64,000 nt of DNA from Thermohalobaculum sp039513195. Its GTDB lineage: Bacteria > Pseudomonadota > Alphaproteobacteria > Rhodobacterales > Rhodobacteraceae. The notes under the pieces are model-generated. The model saw nothing but the letters and a program-made list of their open reading frames with translations. It had not been told where the DNA came from and made no database searches. This document shows, piece after piece, positions 52,210 to 61,283 of the stretch. Both the position numbers and the translations under genes were made by a program. The DNA is taken from NCBI GenBank assembly GCA_039513195.1, contig JBCCRM010000008.1:101227-165226 (forward strand). The letters run 5' to 3'. Every line of letters starts with the position of its first letter. Within the stretch, counting starts at the first letter, position 1.

Positions 52210-52493
52210 AGCCCCGCTAGTGCAGCGAGGTTTGCCGTGAGGCTCTCTTCCCGGCTTGTACCGCTGACCGCCCGGCCAAACGCACCACTTGAGAACGGTC
52301 CCTACTCAACTGACGGTCACAAAAGAATTTTGCGATCATCATACTTGGCGATCGAACCGATACGCTTCCCAACCTTGTGCTGTGCCGTTTGTCAGCGTGC
52401 TGTCGGATGACGAGACCGTCCCCTCGCCACCCACTTGGCCGATGTGCCACAAGATACAAAGCGTGACGACGCCATGGGGAGGAAGAAGCAAGA

Positions 52494-53759
52494 ATGACAG
52501 TCACGAGACGAAGATTGCTAGGGGGCACGGCTGCGACCGGCACCCTGCTTGCAGCGCCGGCAGTGCTGGGCGCTACGCGGCCGAAGGTCGTCGTGATCGG
52601 CGGGGGTTGTGGCGGGGCGACGGCTGCGCGGTATCTGGCACAGGACTCGGAAGGCGCCATCGACGTGACCCTGATCGAGCCGCAGCGGCGCTATCACACC
52701 TGTTTCTTCTCGAACCTTGCCATCGGCGGCTTTTGGGATTTCGACAAGACAGACCACTCATACGTCACCCTGGCGACGGACTACGGGATCAATGTCCTTC
52801 ACGACGTGGCGCTCGGCATCGACCGCGCCGCAAGGACGGTGACGACTGCGGGCAGTGCGGTTTTCGACTACGATAGGTTGGTGGTCTCGCCGGGCATCGA
52901 TTTCGTCGAAGGTTCGGTCGAGGGCTGGTCGCTTGCGGATCAAGACGTAATGCCCCATGCCTATAAGGGCGGCACCCAGGCACGGCTGTTGCGCGCCCAG
53001 ATCGAGGCCATGCCAGAGGGCGGGACCTATGTGACGGTGGCGCCGCCCAATCCCTATCGCTGCCCGCCTGGCCCCTACGAGCGCGTGTCGATGGTCGCGC
53101 ACTTGCTGACGCAGACCAACCCGACCGCCAAGATCATCGTCGCCGACCCTAAGCCGAGCTTTTCGAAGATGGCCCTCTTCTCCGAGGGGTGGGAGTATCA
53201 CTATCCGGGCATGATTGAGTGGCTGGGCCCGGATTTTGGTGGCGATCTTGTCTCCGTGAACCCGGTAGAAATGACGGTCGACATCGATGGTGAGCTGGTC
53301 CAGGCCGATGCCTGCAACGTGATCCCGGCGATGAAGGCCGGCTGGATCGCGGCCGCCGCCGGACTGACCGATGACACCGGCTGGGCGCCGGTCAACGCAG
53401 CCGATATGTCTTCGCGCATGGACGCGAACGTCTATGTCCTCGGCGATGCCTGCCAGCAGGGCGATATGCCGAAATCCGGTTTTTCCGCCAACAGCCAGGC
53501 GCGGGTGTGTGCCATGGCGATCCGAGCGGCCCTGACCGGAACGCAGATGTCGCCCGCTATGTATCACAACACCTGCTGGTCGCTGATCGGCCCCGACGAC
53601 GCCGTGAAGGTCGGTGCCACCTACCAGGCGACGGCCGAGAAGATTGCGAAGGTCGAAGGCTTCGTCAGCCAGACCGGCGAGGATGCGGCACTCCGCAAAC
53701 GGACATTCGAGGAGAGCATCGGTTGGTATGACAGCATCACCGCCGACATGTTCGGCTGA
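52494..53759 (+). CDS. soxF: Flavocytochrome c sulfide dehydrogenase-type flavoprotein (FccB/SoxF-like)
   Basis: 421 residues with a twin-arginine signal (TRRRLLGGTAATGTLLAAPA). The FAD-binding KVVVIGGGCGGATAARYLAQ is near residues 31-50. NPYRCPPGPYERVSMVAHLL contains the redox Cys typical of FccB. NVYVLGDACQQGDMPKSGFS ANSQARVCA is the second FAD motif, and VEGFVSQTGEDAALRKRTFEESIGWY the C-terminal FCSD domain. It probably oxidises sulfide or SoxY-bound sulfane sulfur. The heme partner (FccA/SoxE) is not in the window. Confidence 0.88.
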   Translation: MTVTRRRLLGGTAATGTLLAAPAVLGATRPKVVVIGGGCGGATAARYLAQDSEGAIDVTLIEPQRRYHTCFFSNLAIGGFWDFDKTDHSYVTLATDYGINVLHDVALGIDRAARTVTTAGSAVFDYDRLVVSPGIDFVEGSVEGWSLADQDVMPHAYKGGTQARLLRAQIEAMPEGGTYVTVAPPNPYRCPPGPYERVSMVAHLLTQTNPTAKIIVADPKPSFSKMALFSEGWEYHYPGMIEWLGPDFGGDLVSVNPVEMTVDIDGELVQADACNVIPAMKAGWIAAAAGLTDDTGWAPVNAADMSSRMDANVYVLGDACQQGDMPKSGFSANSQARVCAMAIRAALTGTQMSPAMYHNTCWSLIGPDDAVKVGATYQATAEKIAKVEGFVSQTGEDAALRKRTFEESIGWYDSITADMFG

Positions 53760-54262
53760 TCGGCGTCCTCAGGAAACGCGGTCGCCGTCCTGCTGAGAGC
53801 GATGGGATCAGTGGGTGCTATCTTGCGGTCCGCAGTGCTGAGCCGATGGCATTGCAAGCCTGGGCCGATCTCATGCACCGGAGGTGAAAACGGCATCCCT
53901 TGATGTCGATCAGGCGCTTTGGTTCTACGGCGAGGCATTGAGTTTCACAACGATCCAACAGCAGGCACCGGCCAGAGCGATTCAGAAAGGATCCGGCAAC
54001 GACTTTGCATTGCAGGGCTGCCCGCCTCAGCACCGCGACCCTTGCCGGATAGGCAGAACTCAGAGCCTGGCGCTTGGAGTCTAGAAGTATTCAAAACCTC
54101 GGGTCCCGATCGGCTGGTCGCAGCACTCCGGGGACGGCAGGTGCCGTCCCGTGGCGATGCCATGACCAGCTCCGTCGAATGCCAGGCTATGATCGAGGAT
54201 CTACAAGCAATCCCGCGGAACTGTTCGAAGCCGCGACCTCGCCCGGCGGGGTCCCGGCGGCT
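53760..54262 (+). other. Gap with possible VOC/glyoxalase-like remnant
   Basis: No intact gene. The segment 53884-53960 translates as LDVDQALWFYGEALSFTT, resembling the DVDxALxFYxxxLGF opening of VOC (glyoxalase) proteins. The frame shifts afterwards, and another frame gives EPGAWSLEVFKTSGPDRLVAAL. I treat it as a possible decayed gene, low confidence. Confidence 0.3.
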
Positions 54263-55633
54263 CTAAACGCGCTCCACCCGCAAGGGCATCCCAGTGCCCG
54301 GGCGCAGAGTGAACCACATCCGCGGCACGGGCTGGAACCCGTCGGGCAGGGTGAAGCGGAACCGCGCCAAAAGGGTGCCGAGGATGATCTGCGCCTCCAT
54401 CATCGCGAAGGCCCAGCCCATGCAGATCCGCGGGCCGGCGCCGAAGGGGAGGAAGGCGGACCGATGCCGTCCTTCCGCGGCGCCGGGGGCGAAACGGTCC
54501 GGGTCGAAGCTCTCTGGCCGCTCCCACAGAAGTTGGTGCCGATGGACCGCATAGATAGGCAGGATGACCGTCGCGCCGGCTTTCACCTCGTGCCCCGCCA
54601 GCTCATCGGCCTCCAATGCGGTTCGGGTCAGAAACCCGGCTGGTGGGTAGAGGCGCAAGGCTTCCTCAATCACCTGGCGGGCATAGCCGAGTTTGGCGGG
54701 ATCGATCTCGGCCTCAGGATCGCCGGTGATCGCCGCTTGCGCTTCATCCCGCGCGCGATCCTGGGCACCCTGGTGCAGCGCCAGCAGATAAAGCGACCAA
54801 GTGATCGCCAACGCCGTCGTCTCGTGGCCCGCGAACAGCAGCCCGAGCAGGTTGTTGCGCATGGTTACAGGGTCCATCTCGGCGCCTGTTTCCGGGTCAT
54901 TGGCGGCGAGCATCATGTCCAGGATGTCGGGCGGATCGGACGGACCCCGCGCGCGCCGCGCCGCGATGATCTCGTCCGTCATCCGATCCATATGTGGGCC
55001 GTCGCGGTTCAGGAGCGTGCCTGGACGCGGCACCCAACTCGGCGCCCCCAAAAGATCCAGCAGCGAGACCCTGGCAATGTTGCGCAAATAGCCCTCGATC
55101 GCATTGGTCAGGGCCGCCCGATTGATTGCATCGCGGCCTGACAGAGCCAGGTCGCAGATCACGTCACAGGTTGCGGCGATCACTTCCGGATAGACATCCA
55201 CCACCTCCGCGTCCTGTGCACCAATCCGGTCGGCGGCAGAGGCCCCGGCGACGCTCATCACCGGCGACATCGCTTTCAGCGCCTTCGGCTGGAACATTGG
55301 CGACATGGTGCGGCGCTGCCATCGCCAGGACTGCCCCTCGGCGATGATCAGATTTTCCCCTTCCCGCGGCGTCATCAGTCGGCGCGCCACCGGCGATTTC
55401 GGATAATTGGCAACATTGCCGCGAAAGACGCGCTCCAGAGCCGGTGGGTCCATCAGCATCATCCAGCCCTTGCGCCGACCGCCGGTCAGCACCGGCTGGC
55501 GATAGGCTTGTTCCGGGATCAGCTCGAGGACATTGCGCCGTACTGCGCGGTACGAGGCCCAAAAGCCCAGCGGTTCCTTTGGGGCGGTAACGCCTACGGG
55601 TTGGGTCCGGCTTTCTCTTTGGTCAAAGGCCAT
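54263..55633 (-). CDS. Cytochrome P450
   Basis: 456 residues from MAFDQRESRTQ; an ATG 10 codons upstream is possible. The I-helix oxygen-binding motif is LLFAGHETTALAITW (about residues 250-264). The ExxR motif is VIEEALRLYPPAGFLTR (about 310), PERF region is ESFDPDRFAPG, and the heme Cys ligand is in LPFGAGPRICMGWAFA (about 402). No N-terminal membrane anchor is obvious, so it is likely soluble. The pattern PVARRLMTPREGENLIIAEG QSWRWQRR resembles CYP102/CYP4-like bacterial P450s. Substrate and redox partner are unknown. It is in tail-to-head order before clpS. Confidence 0.92.
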   Translation of the reverse strand: MAFDQRESRTQPVGVTAPKEPLGFWASYRAVRRNVLELIPEQAYRQPVLTGGRRKGWMMLMDPPALERVFRGNVANYPKSPVARRLMTPREGENLIIAEGQSWRWQRRTMSPMFQPKALKAMSPVMSVAGASAADRIGAQDAEVVDVYPEVIAATCDVICDLALSGRDAINRAALTNAIEGYLRNIARVSLLDLLGAPSWVPRPGTLLNRDGPHMDRMTDEIIAARRARGPSDPPDILDMMLAANDPETGAEMDPVTMRNNLLGLLFAGHETTALAITWSLYLLALHQGAQDRARDEAQAAITGDPEAEIDPAKLGYARQVIEEALRLYPPAGFLTRTALEADELAGHEVKAGATVILPIYAVHRHQLLWERPESFDPDRFAPGAAEGRHRSAFLPFGAGPRICMGWAFAMMEAQIILGTLLARFRFTLPDGFQPVPRMWFTLRPGTGMPLRVERV

Positions 55634-55736
55634 GTGGCTATGCCTTTCGATTTTCTGAACCACCAGGTGGCGCTGCGGCGCCCCGGGGCAAGGGAATGCT
55701 TCCGCCTATGCGTGGAGCGTCCGGCCCCCGGCTCGA

Positions 55737-56042
55737 CTACTCCTCCGGCTCGGTGGTGAAACGCAGCGGATGTCCAGCCTTCCGGCCATGGTCATTTGCC
55801 TCTTCCGCCTTCGTCTCGGCGATGTCTTTGGTAAAGACCGCAACCACGCAGACGCCGCGCTGATGCGCTGTCATCATCACCGCATAGGCCTCGCCATCGG
55901 ACATCTTGAAGACCGAGCGAAGGACAGTCACCACGAATTCGCGGGGTGTAAAGTCATCGTTTAGGAGGATGACCTTGTGCAGCCGCGGACGCTCCGTCTG
56001 CGGCTTCGCCGTCGGTTTCGGCTTGGTGCGCGTCTCGCTCAT
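55737..56042 (-). CDS. clpS: ATP-dependent Clp protease adaptor ClpS
   Basis: Adaptor that hands N-degron substrates to ClpAP, 101 residues. A charged, Pro-rich N-terminal extension (about 20 residues) precedes the core: HKVILLNDDFTPREFVVTVL, VFKMSDGEAYAVMMTAHQRG and VCVVAVFTKDIAETKAEEAN. The NDDFTPREFV segment holds the Asn-Asp residues of the N-degron pocket. Confidence 0.95.
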   Translation of the reverse strand: MSETRTKPKPTAKPQTERPRLHKVILLNDDFTPREFVVTVLRSVFKMSDGEAYAVMMTAHQRGVCVVAVFTKDIAETKAEEANDHGRKAGHPLRFTTEPEE

Positions 56043-56170
56043 CTCAGCTTTGAAGATAGCACAGGCCTGTGTGCAGTGCAGCGCGCCAGGTGAAAACGCC
56101 GCTTTCCGGGCGGCGACGCTTGCGTTATCGGCAGGCGAGAACCGAGCAAGAGGTAGGAGGGTCGCCGCAC

Positions 56171-56854
56171 ATGGACTTTGTCATCCCCGCACCGTCACCG
56201 CCAGCGCTGCCGATCCAGGGCACTCAGGCGCGGTTTCCGGTGCGCCGGGTCTACTGCATCGGGCGGAACTATGCCGCCCACACCGTCGAGATGGGGGGCG
56301 ATCCGGACCGGGAGCCGCCGTTTTTCTTCCAGAAGAACCCGGACAATCTCGACACGTCCGGCGAGTTTCCCTATCCGGCCAAATCCTCGGATGTGCATCA
56401 CGAGCTGGAACTCGTAGTGGCGCTGCAATCGGGCGGGCAGGGCATCGCCACCGACCAGGCGCTCGATTGCGTCTACGGCTATGCGGTCGGCCTCGACATG
56501 ACGCGCCGCGATCTGCAGGGCCAGGCGAAGGAGATGCGACGGCCCTGGGAGATTGGGAAGGCGTTCGAGCGGTCCGCCCCATGCGGCCCCCTGGTCCCGG
56601 TGGCGGAGATCGGGCACCCGGCCACGGGCGCGGTGACGCTGTCGGTGAACGGGGATCTACGGCAGTCGGGCAATCTCGATCAGATGATCTGGAAGGTGCC
56701 AGAGATGATCGCCTATTTGTCCGAATATTTTATGTTGGCGCCAGGCGATGTGATTATGACCGGCACGCCCGCCGGTGTTGCCGCGGTCGCGAGGGGCGAT
56801 GTGTTGGAGGGCCGGATCGAGGGCGTCGGCAGCCTGTCTGTGACCGTTGTCTGA
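56171..56854 (+). CDS. Fumarylacetoacetate hydrolase family protein (fumarylpyruvate hydrolase-like)
   Basis: 227 residues; the ATG at 56171 follows a GTAGGAGGG ribosome site. FAH-fold signatures: RVYCIGRNYAAHTVEMGGDP, PFFFQKNPDNL, the metal-binding HHELELVVAL and GYAVGLDMTRRDLQGQAKEM, and the C-terminal MLAPGDVIMTGTPAGVAAVARGD. The short length and the sequence around KAFERSAPCGPLVPV match YcgM/NagK-type hydrolases acting on fumarylpyruvate or acylpyruvates. It immediately precedes the choline sulfatase gene and may share its transcript. Confidence 0.87.
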   Translation: MDFVIPAPSPPALPIQGTQARFPVRRVYCIGRNYAAHTVEMGGDPDREPPFFFQKNPDNLDTSGEFPYPAKSSDVHHELELVVALQSGGQGIATDQALDCVYGYAVGLDMTRRDLQGQAKEMRRPWEIGKAFERSAPCGPLVPVAEIGHPATGAVTLSVNGDLRQSGNLDQMIWKVPEMIAYLSEYFMLAPGDVIMTGTPAGVAAVARGDVLEGRIEGVGSLSVTVV

Positions 56855-56871
56855 CGCGCCCCTCCCACCCG

Positions 56872-58434
56872 ATGCCACCGCGTGCTAGCCCTGAGATCAG
56901 CGGCGAAACGGGGGCCAACGTGGCAGACAGACTGAACATTCTTTTCATCCAGACGGACCAGATGACCATTGATGTCCTGGCAGCCTATGGAAATCCGGTC
57001 TGCAAGACCCCGCATCTCGATGCCCTGGCGGCCCGAGGCGTGGTGTTCGAGAATGCCTATTGCAACTTCCCCCTCTGCGCGCCATCGCGGTTTTCGATGG
57101 CGACCGGCCAGCTCGCCTCCCGCATCGGGGCCTATGACAATGCGGCCGAGCTACCCGCGTCCCAGCCCACCTATGCGCACTACCTCCGTGCGCTAGGGTA
57201 CCGGACCTGCCTGTCTGGCAAGATGCATTTCGTAGGGCCGGATCAGCTCCATGGGTTCGAGCGGCGGTTGACCACCGACATCTATCCAAGCAGCTTTGCT
57301 TGGACCGCGGATTGGAGCGCGGAGGGCTTCCACGGCGCAACCGACATCCGCCTCTTGACCGCCTCGGGCATCTGCGCGCGCAGCGTCCAAATCGACTATG
57401 ACGAGGAGGTCACCCACCGCGCATTGCAGGAGATCTATGACTGCGCCCGGCCGACCGAGGAGCGGCCGTTCTTCCTCCAGGTCTCCTACACTCATCCACA
57501 TGACCCGTATCTGTGCCTGCAACGGCATTGGGATCTCTATGACGGGGTTGAGATCCCGGCGCCGCGGACAGGCATGATCCCGGAGGCGGAAAACGACCCC
57601 CACAGCATCCGGGTGCTGAGCCAGCACGGCCTCCTCAACGCTGAAATCCCCGAAGAGATCATCCACCGCGCCCGCCGCGCTTACTGCGGCACGGTCAGCT
57701 ATATCGATGATGCGGTCCGCCGCCTGTTGGATGCGCTGGAGGCGACCGGGCAGGCGGAGAATACGGCGGTTATCTTCTGCTCCGACCATGGAGAGATGCT
57801 GGGCGAGCGGGGGCTGTGGCTGAAGAAGACCTTTTTCGAGCCCGCGCTGCGTGTGCCGCTGATCGTCTCGACGCCCGAGCAAGGGGCAGGGTTGCGAGCG
57901 CAGGTGCTCTGTTCGCTCGTCGATCTTTTGCCGACCCTTGCCGGGATCGCCGCAGGCGGCGCGTGGGAGGGCGCCGTCGAGCCCCTAGACGGCACCGACC
58001 TGATGGGTTTGACGGATGCCGGTGTGGATGCTCGTCCGGTCTATGCGGAGCTCCTCTGTGAGGGGATCCGGGCGCCGATCTTTATGATCCGGCGGGGCCA
58101 GTGGAAGCTGATCACCTCGACCGGTGACGCGGACATGCTGTTCGACCTCGGCGCGGACCCGGACGAGCGCCGCAACCTCGCGGGCGAGCCGGCCCACACC
58201 GAAGTGCTCTCCGCTCTGCAGGCCGAGGCAGCGTCGGTTTGGGACAGCCAGGCACTGTCGGACCGGATCCGGCTGAGCCAAAAGCGCCGCCTTTTGATCC
58301 GCGACGCCCATACCAACGGCCCGGCGCCTGACTGGGATTTCCTGCCCGATGGCGAGGATGCCGCTCGTTACTTCCGCGGTCAGGGGAACTATAACGATTG
58401 GGCATTCGACTATTTGCCGCCGGCACAACGCTGA
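56872..58434 (+). CDS. betC: Choline-sulfatase
   Basis: Hydrolyses choline-O-sulfate to choline and sulfate. About 520 residues from ATG 56872, or 504 from the GTG at 56920, where homology begins (NILFIQTDQMTIDVLAAYGN). The formylglycine site is FPLCAPSRFSMATGQLASR. BetC-specific stretches are AAELPASQPTYAHYLRALGY, LSGKMHFVGPDQLHGFERRL with TTDIYPSSF, and VSYTHPHDPYLCLQRHWDLY. FCSDHGEMLGERGLWLKKTF supplies the metal ligands. No betA, betB or betI is adjacent. Confidence 0.88.
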   Translation: MPPRASPEISGETGANVADRLNILFIQTDQMTIDVLAAYGNPVCKTPHLDALAARGVVFENAYCNFPLCAPSRFSMATGQLASRIGAYDNAAELPASQPTYAHYLRALGYRTCLSGKMHFVGPDQLHGFERRLTTDIYPSSFAWTADWSAEGFHGATDIRLLTASGICARSVQIDYDEEVTHRALQEIYDCARPTEERPFFLQVSYTHPHDPYLCLQRHWDLYDGVEIPAPRTGMIPEAENDPHSIRVLSQHGLLNAEIPEEIIHRARRAYCGTVSYIDDAVRRLLDALEATGQAENTAVIFCSDHGEMLGERGLWLKKTFFEPALRVPLIVSTPEQGAGLRAQVLCSLVDLLPTLAGIAAGGAWEGAVEPLDGTDLMGLTDAGVDARPVYAELLCEGIRAPIFMIRRGQWKLITSTGDADMLFDLGADPDERRNLAGEPAHTEVLSALQAEAASVWDSQALSDRIRLSQKRRLLIRDAHTNGPAPDWDFLPDGEDAARYFRGQGNYNDWAFDYLPPAQR

Positions 58435-58535
58435 CGCGCCGGTTAGCGGGGCTGTCGGATTTGGCGTCGACCGGTCTCGGCGCCTGTGCGATTGTGGGAG
58501 TAGGGAGAGCAGGCCCAACAACCGGTCGGAAAGAG

Positions 58536-60506
58536 ATGCTGCGAAAGGCGCCTTCCACGACGATTTGGCCCGATGGCACGGAGCCGAAGAGGTTCGTCCT
58601 GGCCAACGAGGCCTCCGGTTCGGTCTATGCGGCCGATGCGAAGACGGTGCGCCTGCTCGACCATCTCGACGGACGGACCGGGGATGCACAAGCTGCCGAG
58701 CGGGCGGGCCTGGAGCCGCGGGAGGCCGAGGAGATCGCTAAGGCGCTGATCGCCAATGGTCTGGTCATTGCGGATGGAGCGACGCAAGCCCCGCAAAAGC
58801 GGCGCCGGCCTTGGGAGACGCGGTTGGTTTTCTTCCGCCTCGACCTCCTGGATATCGCGCCTCTGGTCGACCGCGTGGCGCCGGTACTGAGCCCGGTATT
58901 CACCGGCTTCGGTTTCATCGTCTGGCTCGGCGTCCTCGGCGTCGCCTTATTCGGTCTGATCGCGGAGCCGGAGGCGGTGCGCGATGCACTCCTCACTCTG
59001 CCGGAGATGTCTTGGCAGACCGCCATCGCGCTCGTTCTCGCCTTCACGGTGCTCAAAGCGATCCATGAGCTTGGGCACGCCGCTGCGCTTCGCATTTTTG
59101 CAGATGCCGAGGGGGTCAGACTGGGCCCGATCCGATCCGGCATCGCGTTCTTCGCGGGCCTGCCCTTCCCGTTCACCGATGCAACCGCCGCCTGGAAGCT
59201 GCGGAGCCGCTATCGACGCGCCGCTATCGGCATCGCGGGGGTTTATCTGGAAAGCTGGGTTGCGGCGGCGGCCGCGATCCTCTGGAGCCAAGTCACGCCG
59301 GGCGAACTGCAGACCTTTTTGATCCAGCTGCTGCTGGTTGGGGGTTTTTCGACCCTGTTCTTCAACCTCAATCCGCTGGTGCGCCTGGACGGATACTACA
59401 TTTTCTGCGACGTCGCGGGCTTGCCGAACCTCGCCACGCGGGCGGCGTTGGTGGCCCGAGGCGCGGGTCTATGGCTTCTGGGCGGTCGGACAGCCGCGGG
59501 GGGCAAGGCCGGCTATCTGTGCTATTGGCTGCTGAGCTACGCCTATCGCTGGGTGATCTTCGTCGGGATCTTCTGGATCGCCTATGCAATCGATCTGCGG
59601 CTCGCCTGGGTCGTCGCCGGTATCTCGGTGATGACCTTGGTGGTCCGCCCGCTCATGACCCTGTCAGGTGAGTTGCGCCGACAGCCCATCCAATGGCGCC
59701 GCGCCACGCTGACGGCTGGCGGCCTAGCAGCAGTCGTCGCGGCTTTCGCGGTGCCGCTGCCGGATGCCGAGCATATCGATGGCCGCTTGATCCGCCACCG
59801 GGTCGAGGTGGTCCGTGCCAATGACGACGCTCTTCTCTCCCAACTGGCCACTCTACCGACTCCGCAGAGCCCGATCGTGGTGCTGGAGAATAAGGAGCTC
59901 CAGCTGACCCTGGCGGAAATGCAGGCGGACCAGGCGCTCTTGGCCGGGCAGCTCCGCTCTCTCCTCGGCGGTGATGCGACGGAGAGACGGATTGTCGAAA
60001 GCGAGCGGAACCGGCTGTCGGAGCAAATCGCCGAGACCGAGGGGCGGATCGCAGCCCTTACCGTTGCGATGCCAGAGACAGCGTTGTGGGAGCCCGAGGA
60101 CGCGCCGAAGCTCGCGGGCGCCTGGGTTGCCGCGGTCGAAAACCGGGTCCTGGGCCGGATTGCGCTGCCTGCGGAGCCGCATTTGCTTGCGCATATCGAT
60201 CAAGCGCGTTCCGACCTCGGCGATCATCTGAGGGACGGCGACGCGATTGCCTTCCGCCCGGTGGTTCGTCCGCGTTGCACAGCGACTGCCTTGGCCCGCG
60301 GTTTCGCGCCGGTGGTCGAGGACGGCGTCCTCTCCTACAGCGTCATGGCCGACCTGCCGACCGAAAGCCGATGCTGGGCCGATCTGCCCGCGGGCTCTGC
60401 GGTCGTCCTGCGCGTTGTGAAGAGAGATGCGCCGCTGGCGCTGCAGCTCTATGATCGGGCGCGGCGGCTCGCGCAAAATCGGTTGCCGCGCGAGCTGAGC
60501 CAATAA
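58536..60506 (+). CDS. Membrane M50-like peptidase with PqqD-like N-terminus and HlyD-like C-terminus
   Basis: 656 residues. Residues 1-75 form a PqqD-like winged helix (FVLANEASGSVYAADAKTVR LLDHLDG...GLEPREAEEIAKALIANGLV). A multi-helix membrane core follows with the zinc motif AIHELGHAAALRIFADAEGV near residue 178 and the matching FFNLNPLVRLDGYYIFCDVA near residue 285, as in site-2-protease-like putative peptide zinc metalloproteases. After the last helix (about residue 450) comes a coiled-coil hairpin and a barrel-like region with lipoyl-type character. It is the first of four tightly packed genes with SapC and two HlyD adaptors. Confidence 0.8.
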   Translation: MLRKAPSTTIWPDGTEPKRFVLANEASGSVYAADAKTVRLLDHLDGRTGDAQAAERAGLEPREAEEIAKALIANGLVIADGATQAPQKRRRPWETRLVFFRLDLLDIAPLVDRVAPVLSPVFTGFGFIVWLGVLGVALFGLIAEPEAVRDALLTLPEMSWQTAIALVLAFTVLKAIHELGHAAALRIFADAEGVRLGPIRSGIAFFAGLPFPFTDATAAWKLRSRYRRAAIGIAGVYLESWVAAAAAILWSQVTPGELQTFLIQLLLVGGFSTLFFNLNPLVRLDGYYIFCDVAGLPNLATRAALVARGAGLWLLGGRTAAGGKAGYLCYWLLSYAYRWVIFVGIFWIAYAIDLRLAWVVAGISVMTLVVRPLMTLSGELRRQPIQWRRATLTAGGLAAVVAAFAVPLPDAEHIDGRLIRHRVEVVRANDDALLSQLATLPTPQSPIVVLENKELQLTLAEMQADQALLAGQLRSLLGGDATERRIVESERNRLSEQIAETEGRIAALTVAMPETALWEPEDAPKLAGAWVAAVENRVLGRIALPAEPHLLAHIDQARSDLGDHLRDGDAIAFRPVVRPRCTATALARGFAPVVEDGVLSYSVMADLPTESRCWADLPAGSAVVLRVVKRDAPLALQLYDRARRLAQNRLPRELSQ

Positions 60507-60533
60507 CAAGACTGAGATCGAGAGGTAAGACCG

Positions 60534-61283
60534 TTGAGCAACTCCGCGAACCATGTCGCGCCAGAGGCGGCAGCATCTCTGCCGTTGTTCTATCAATCGC
60601 TGACGCCGCTTTTTGCCGAGCGTCACAGCATGCTGAGCTTCGATCCAAAGCGCCGTTTCGACTTTGCGGCAAAGGGCAATGCCATCCCATTGCTGGCGGA
60701 TGAGTTCCAGACGACGCAATCGGCCTATCCGATCGTCTTCACGACCAAGGATCCGGTGGTGCCGGTCGCCCTGATGTCTGCGGATCAGGGATCGAACGAC
60801 ATGGTCGATGCCGACGGCAATTGGCGCGAGGGCCAGTACGTTCCCGCCTATCTCCGCCGCTTTCCCTTCGCCCTGGTGCGGGAGAAGGAGGGCAGCGACC
60901 GCATGGTTCTATGTGCCGATCTCACCTCCGGCCACTTCGCGACGGAGGGAGAGGAGAAGCGGCTGTTCGAGGGCGACAAACCCTCTGCCGTGGCCGAGCG
61001 GATCATCGATTTCTGCACCCGGTACGAAAAGGCGATGCAGCGGACGATGGCGATGACCAAGCAACTGCAGGACCATGACCTGTTGCATCCGGGATCGGTC
61101 ACGCTGGAGCGGCGCGAGCAGAAGTTTCGGGTCGACGGCTTCCAGATCGTCGATGAGGAGCGTTTGCGCGCCCTGGCCGACGAGCCTTTGGCGGGACTGG
61201 CGCGGCAGGGCCTGGTGGGTTTGATCGCTGCGCATCACTTCTCTCTGGCGCGGATGTCGTCGCTGTTCGAGGGGCCGGCGTGA
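60534..61283 (+). CDS. SapC family protein
   Basis: 249 residues from a TTG start with AGAGG upstream. HSMLSFDPKRRFDFAAKGNA IPLLADEF, QSAYPIVFTTKDPVVPVALM and YVPAYLRRFPFALVR are the SapC (PF07277) signature segments, the name coming from Campylobacter S-layer gene clusters. No signal peptide or membrane helix, so probably cytosolic. LLAHHF-like LIAAHHFSLARMSSLFEG closes the protein. Its stop overlaps the next start as TGATG, so it is coupled to the adaptor gene. The biochemical role is unknown. Confidence 0.85.
   Translation: MSNSANHVAPEAAASLPLFYQSLTPLFAERHSMLSFDPKRRFDFAAKGNAIPLLADEFQTTQSAYPIVFTTKDPVVPVALMSADQGSNDMVDADGNWREGQYVPAYLRRFPFALVREKEGSDRMVLCADLTSGHFATEGEEKRLFEGDKPSAVAERIIDFCTRYEKAMQRTMAMTKQLQDHDLLHPGSVTLERREQKFRVDGFQIVDEERLRALADEPLAGLARQGLVGLIAAHHFSLARMSSLFEGPA

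Noticed and set aside
55906..56871. Long N-terminal extension of the choline sulfatase frame
   Set aside because: This part overlaps clpS and the fumarylacetoacetase-fold gene in another frame. Sulfatase homology starts only near 56920.
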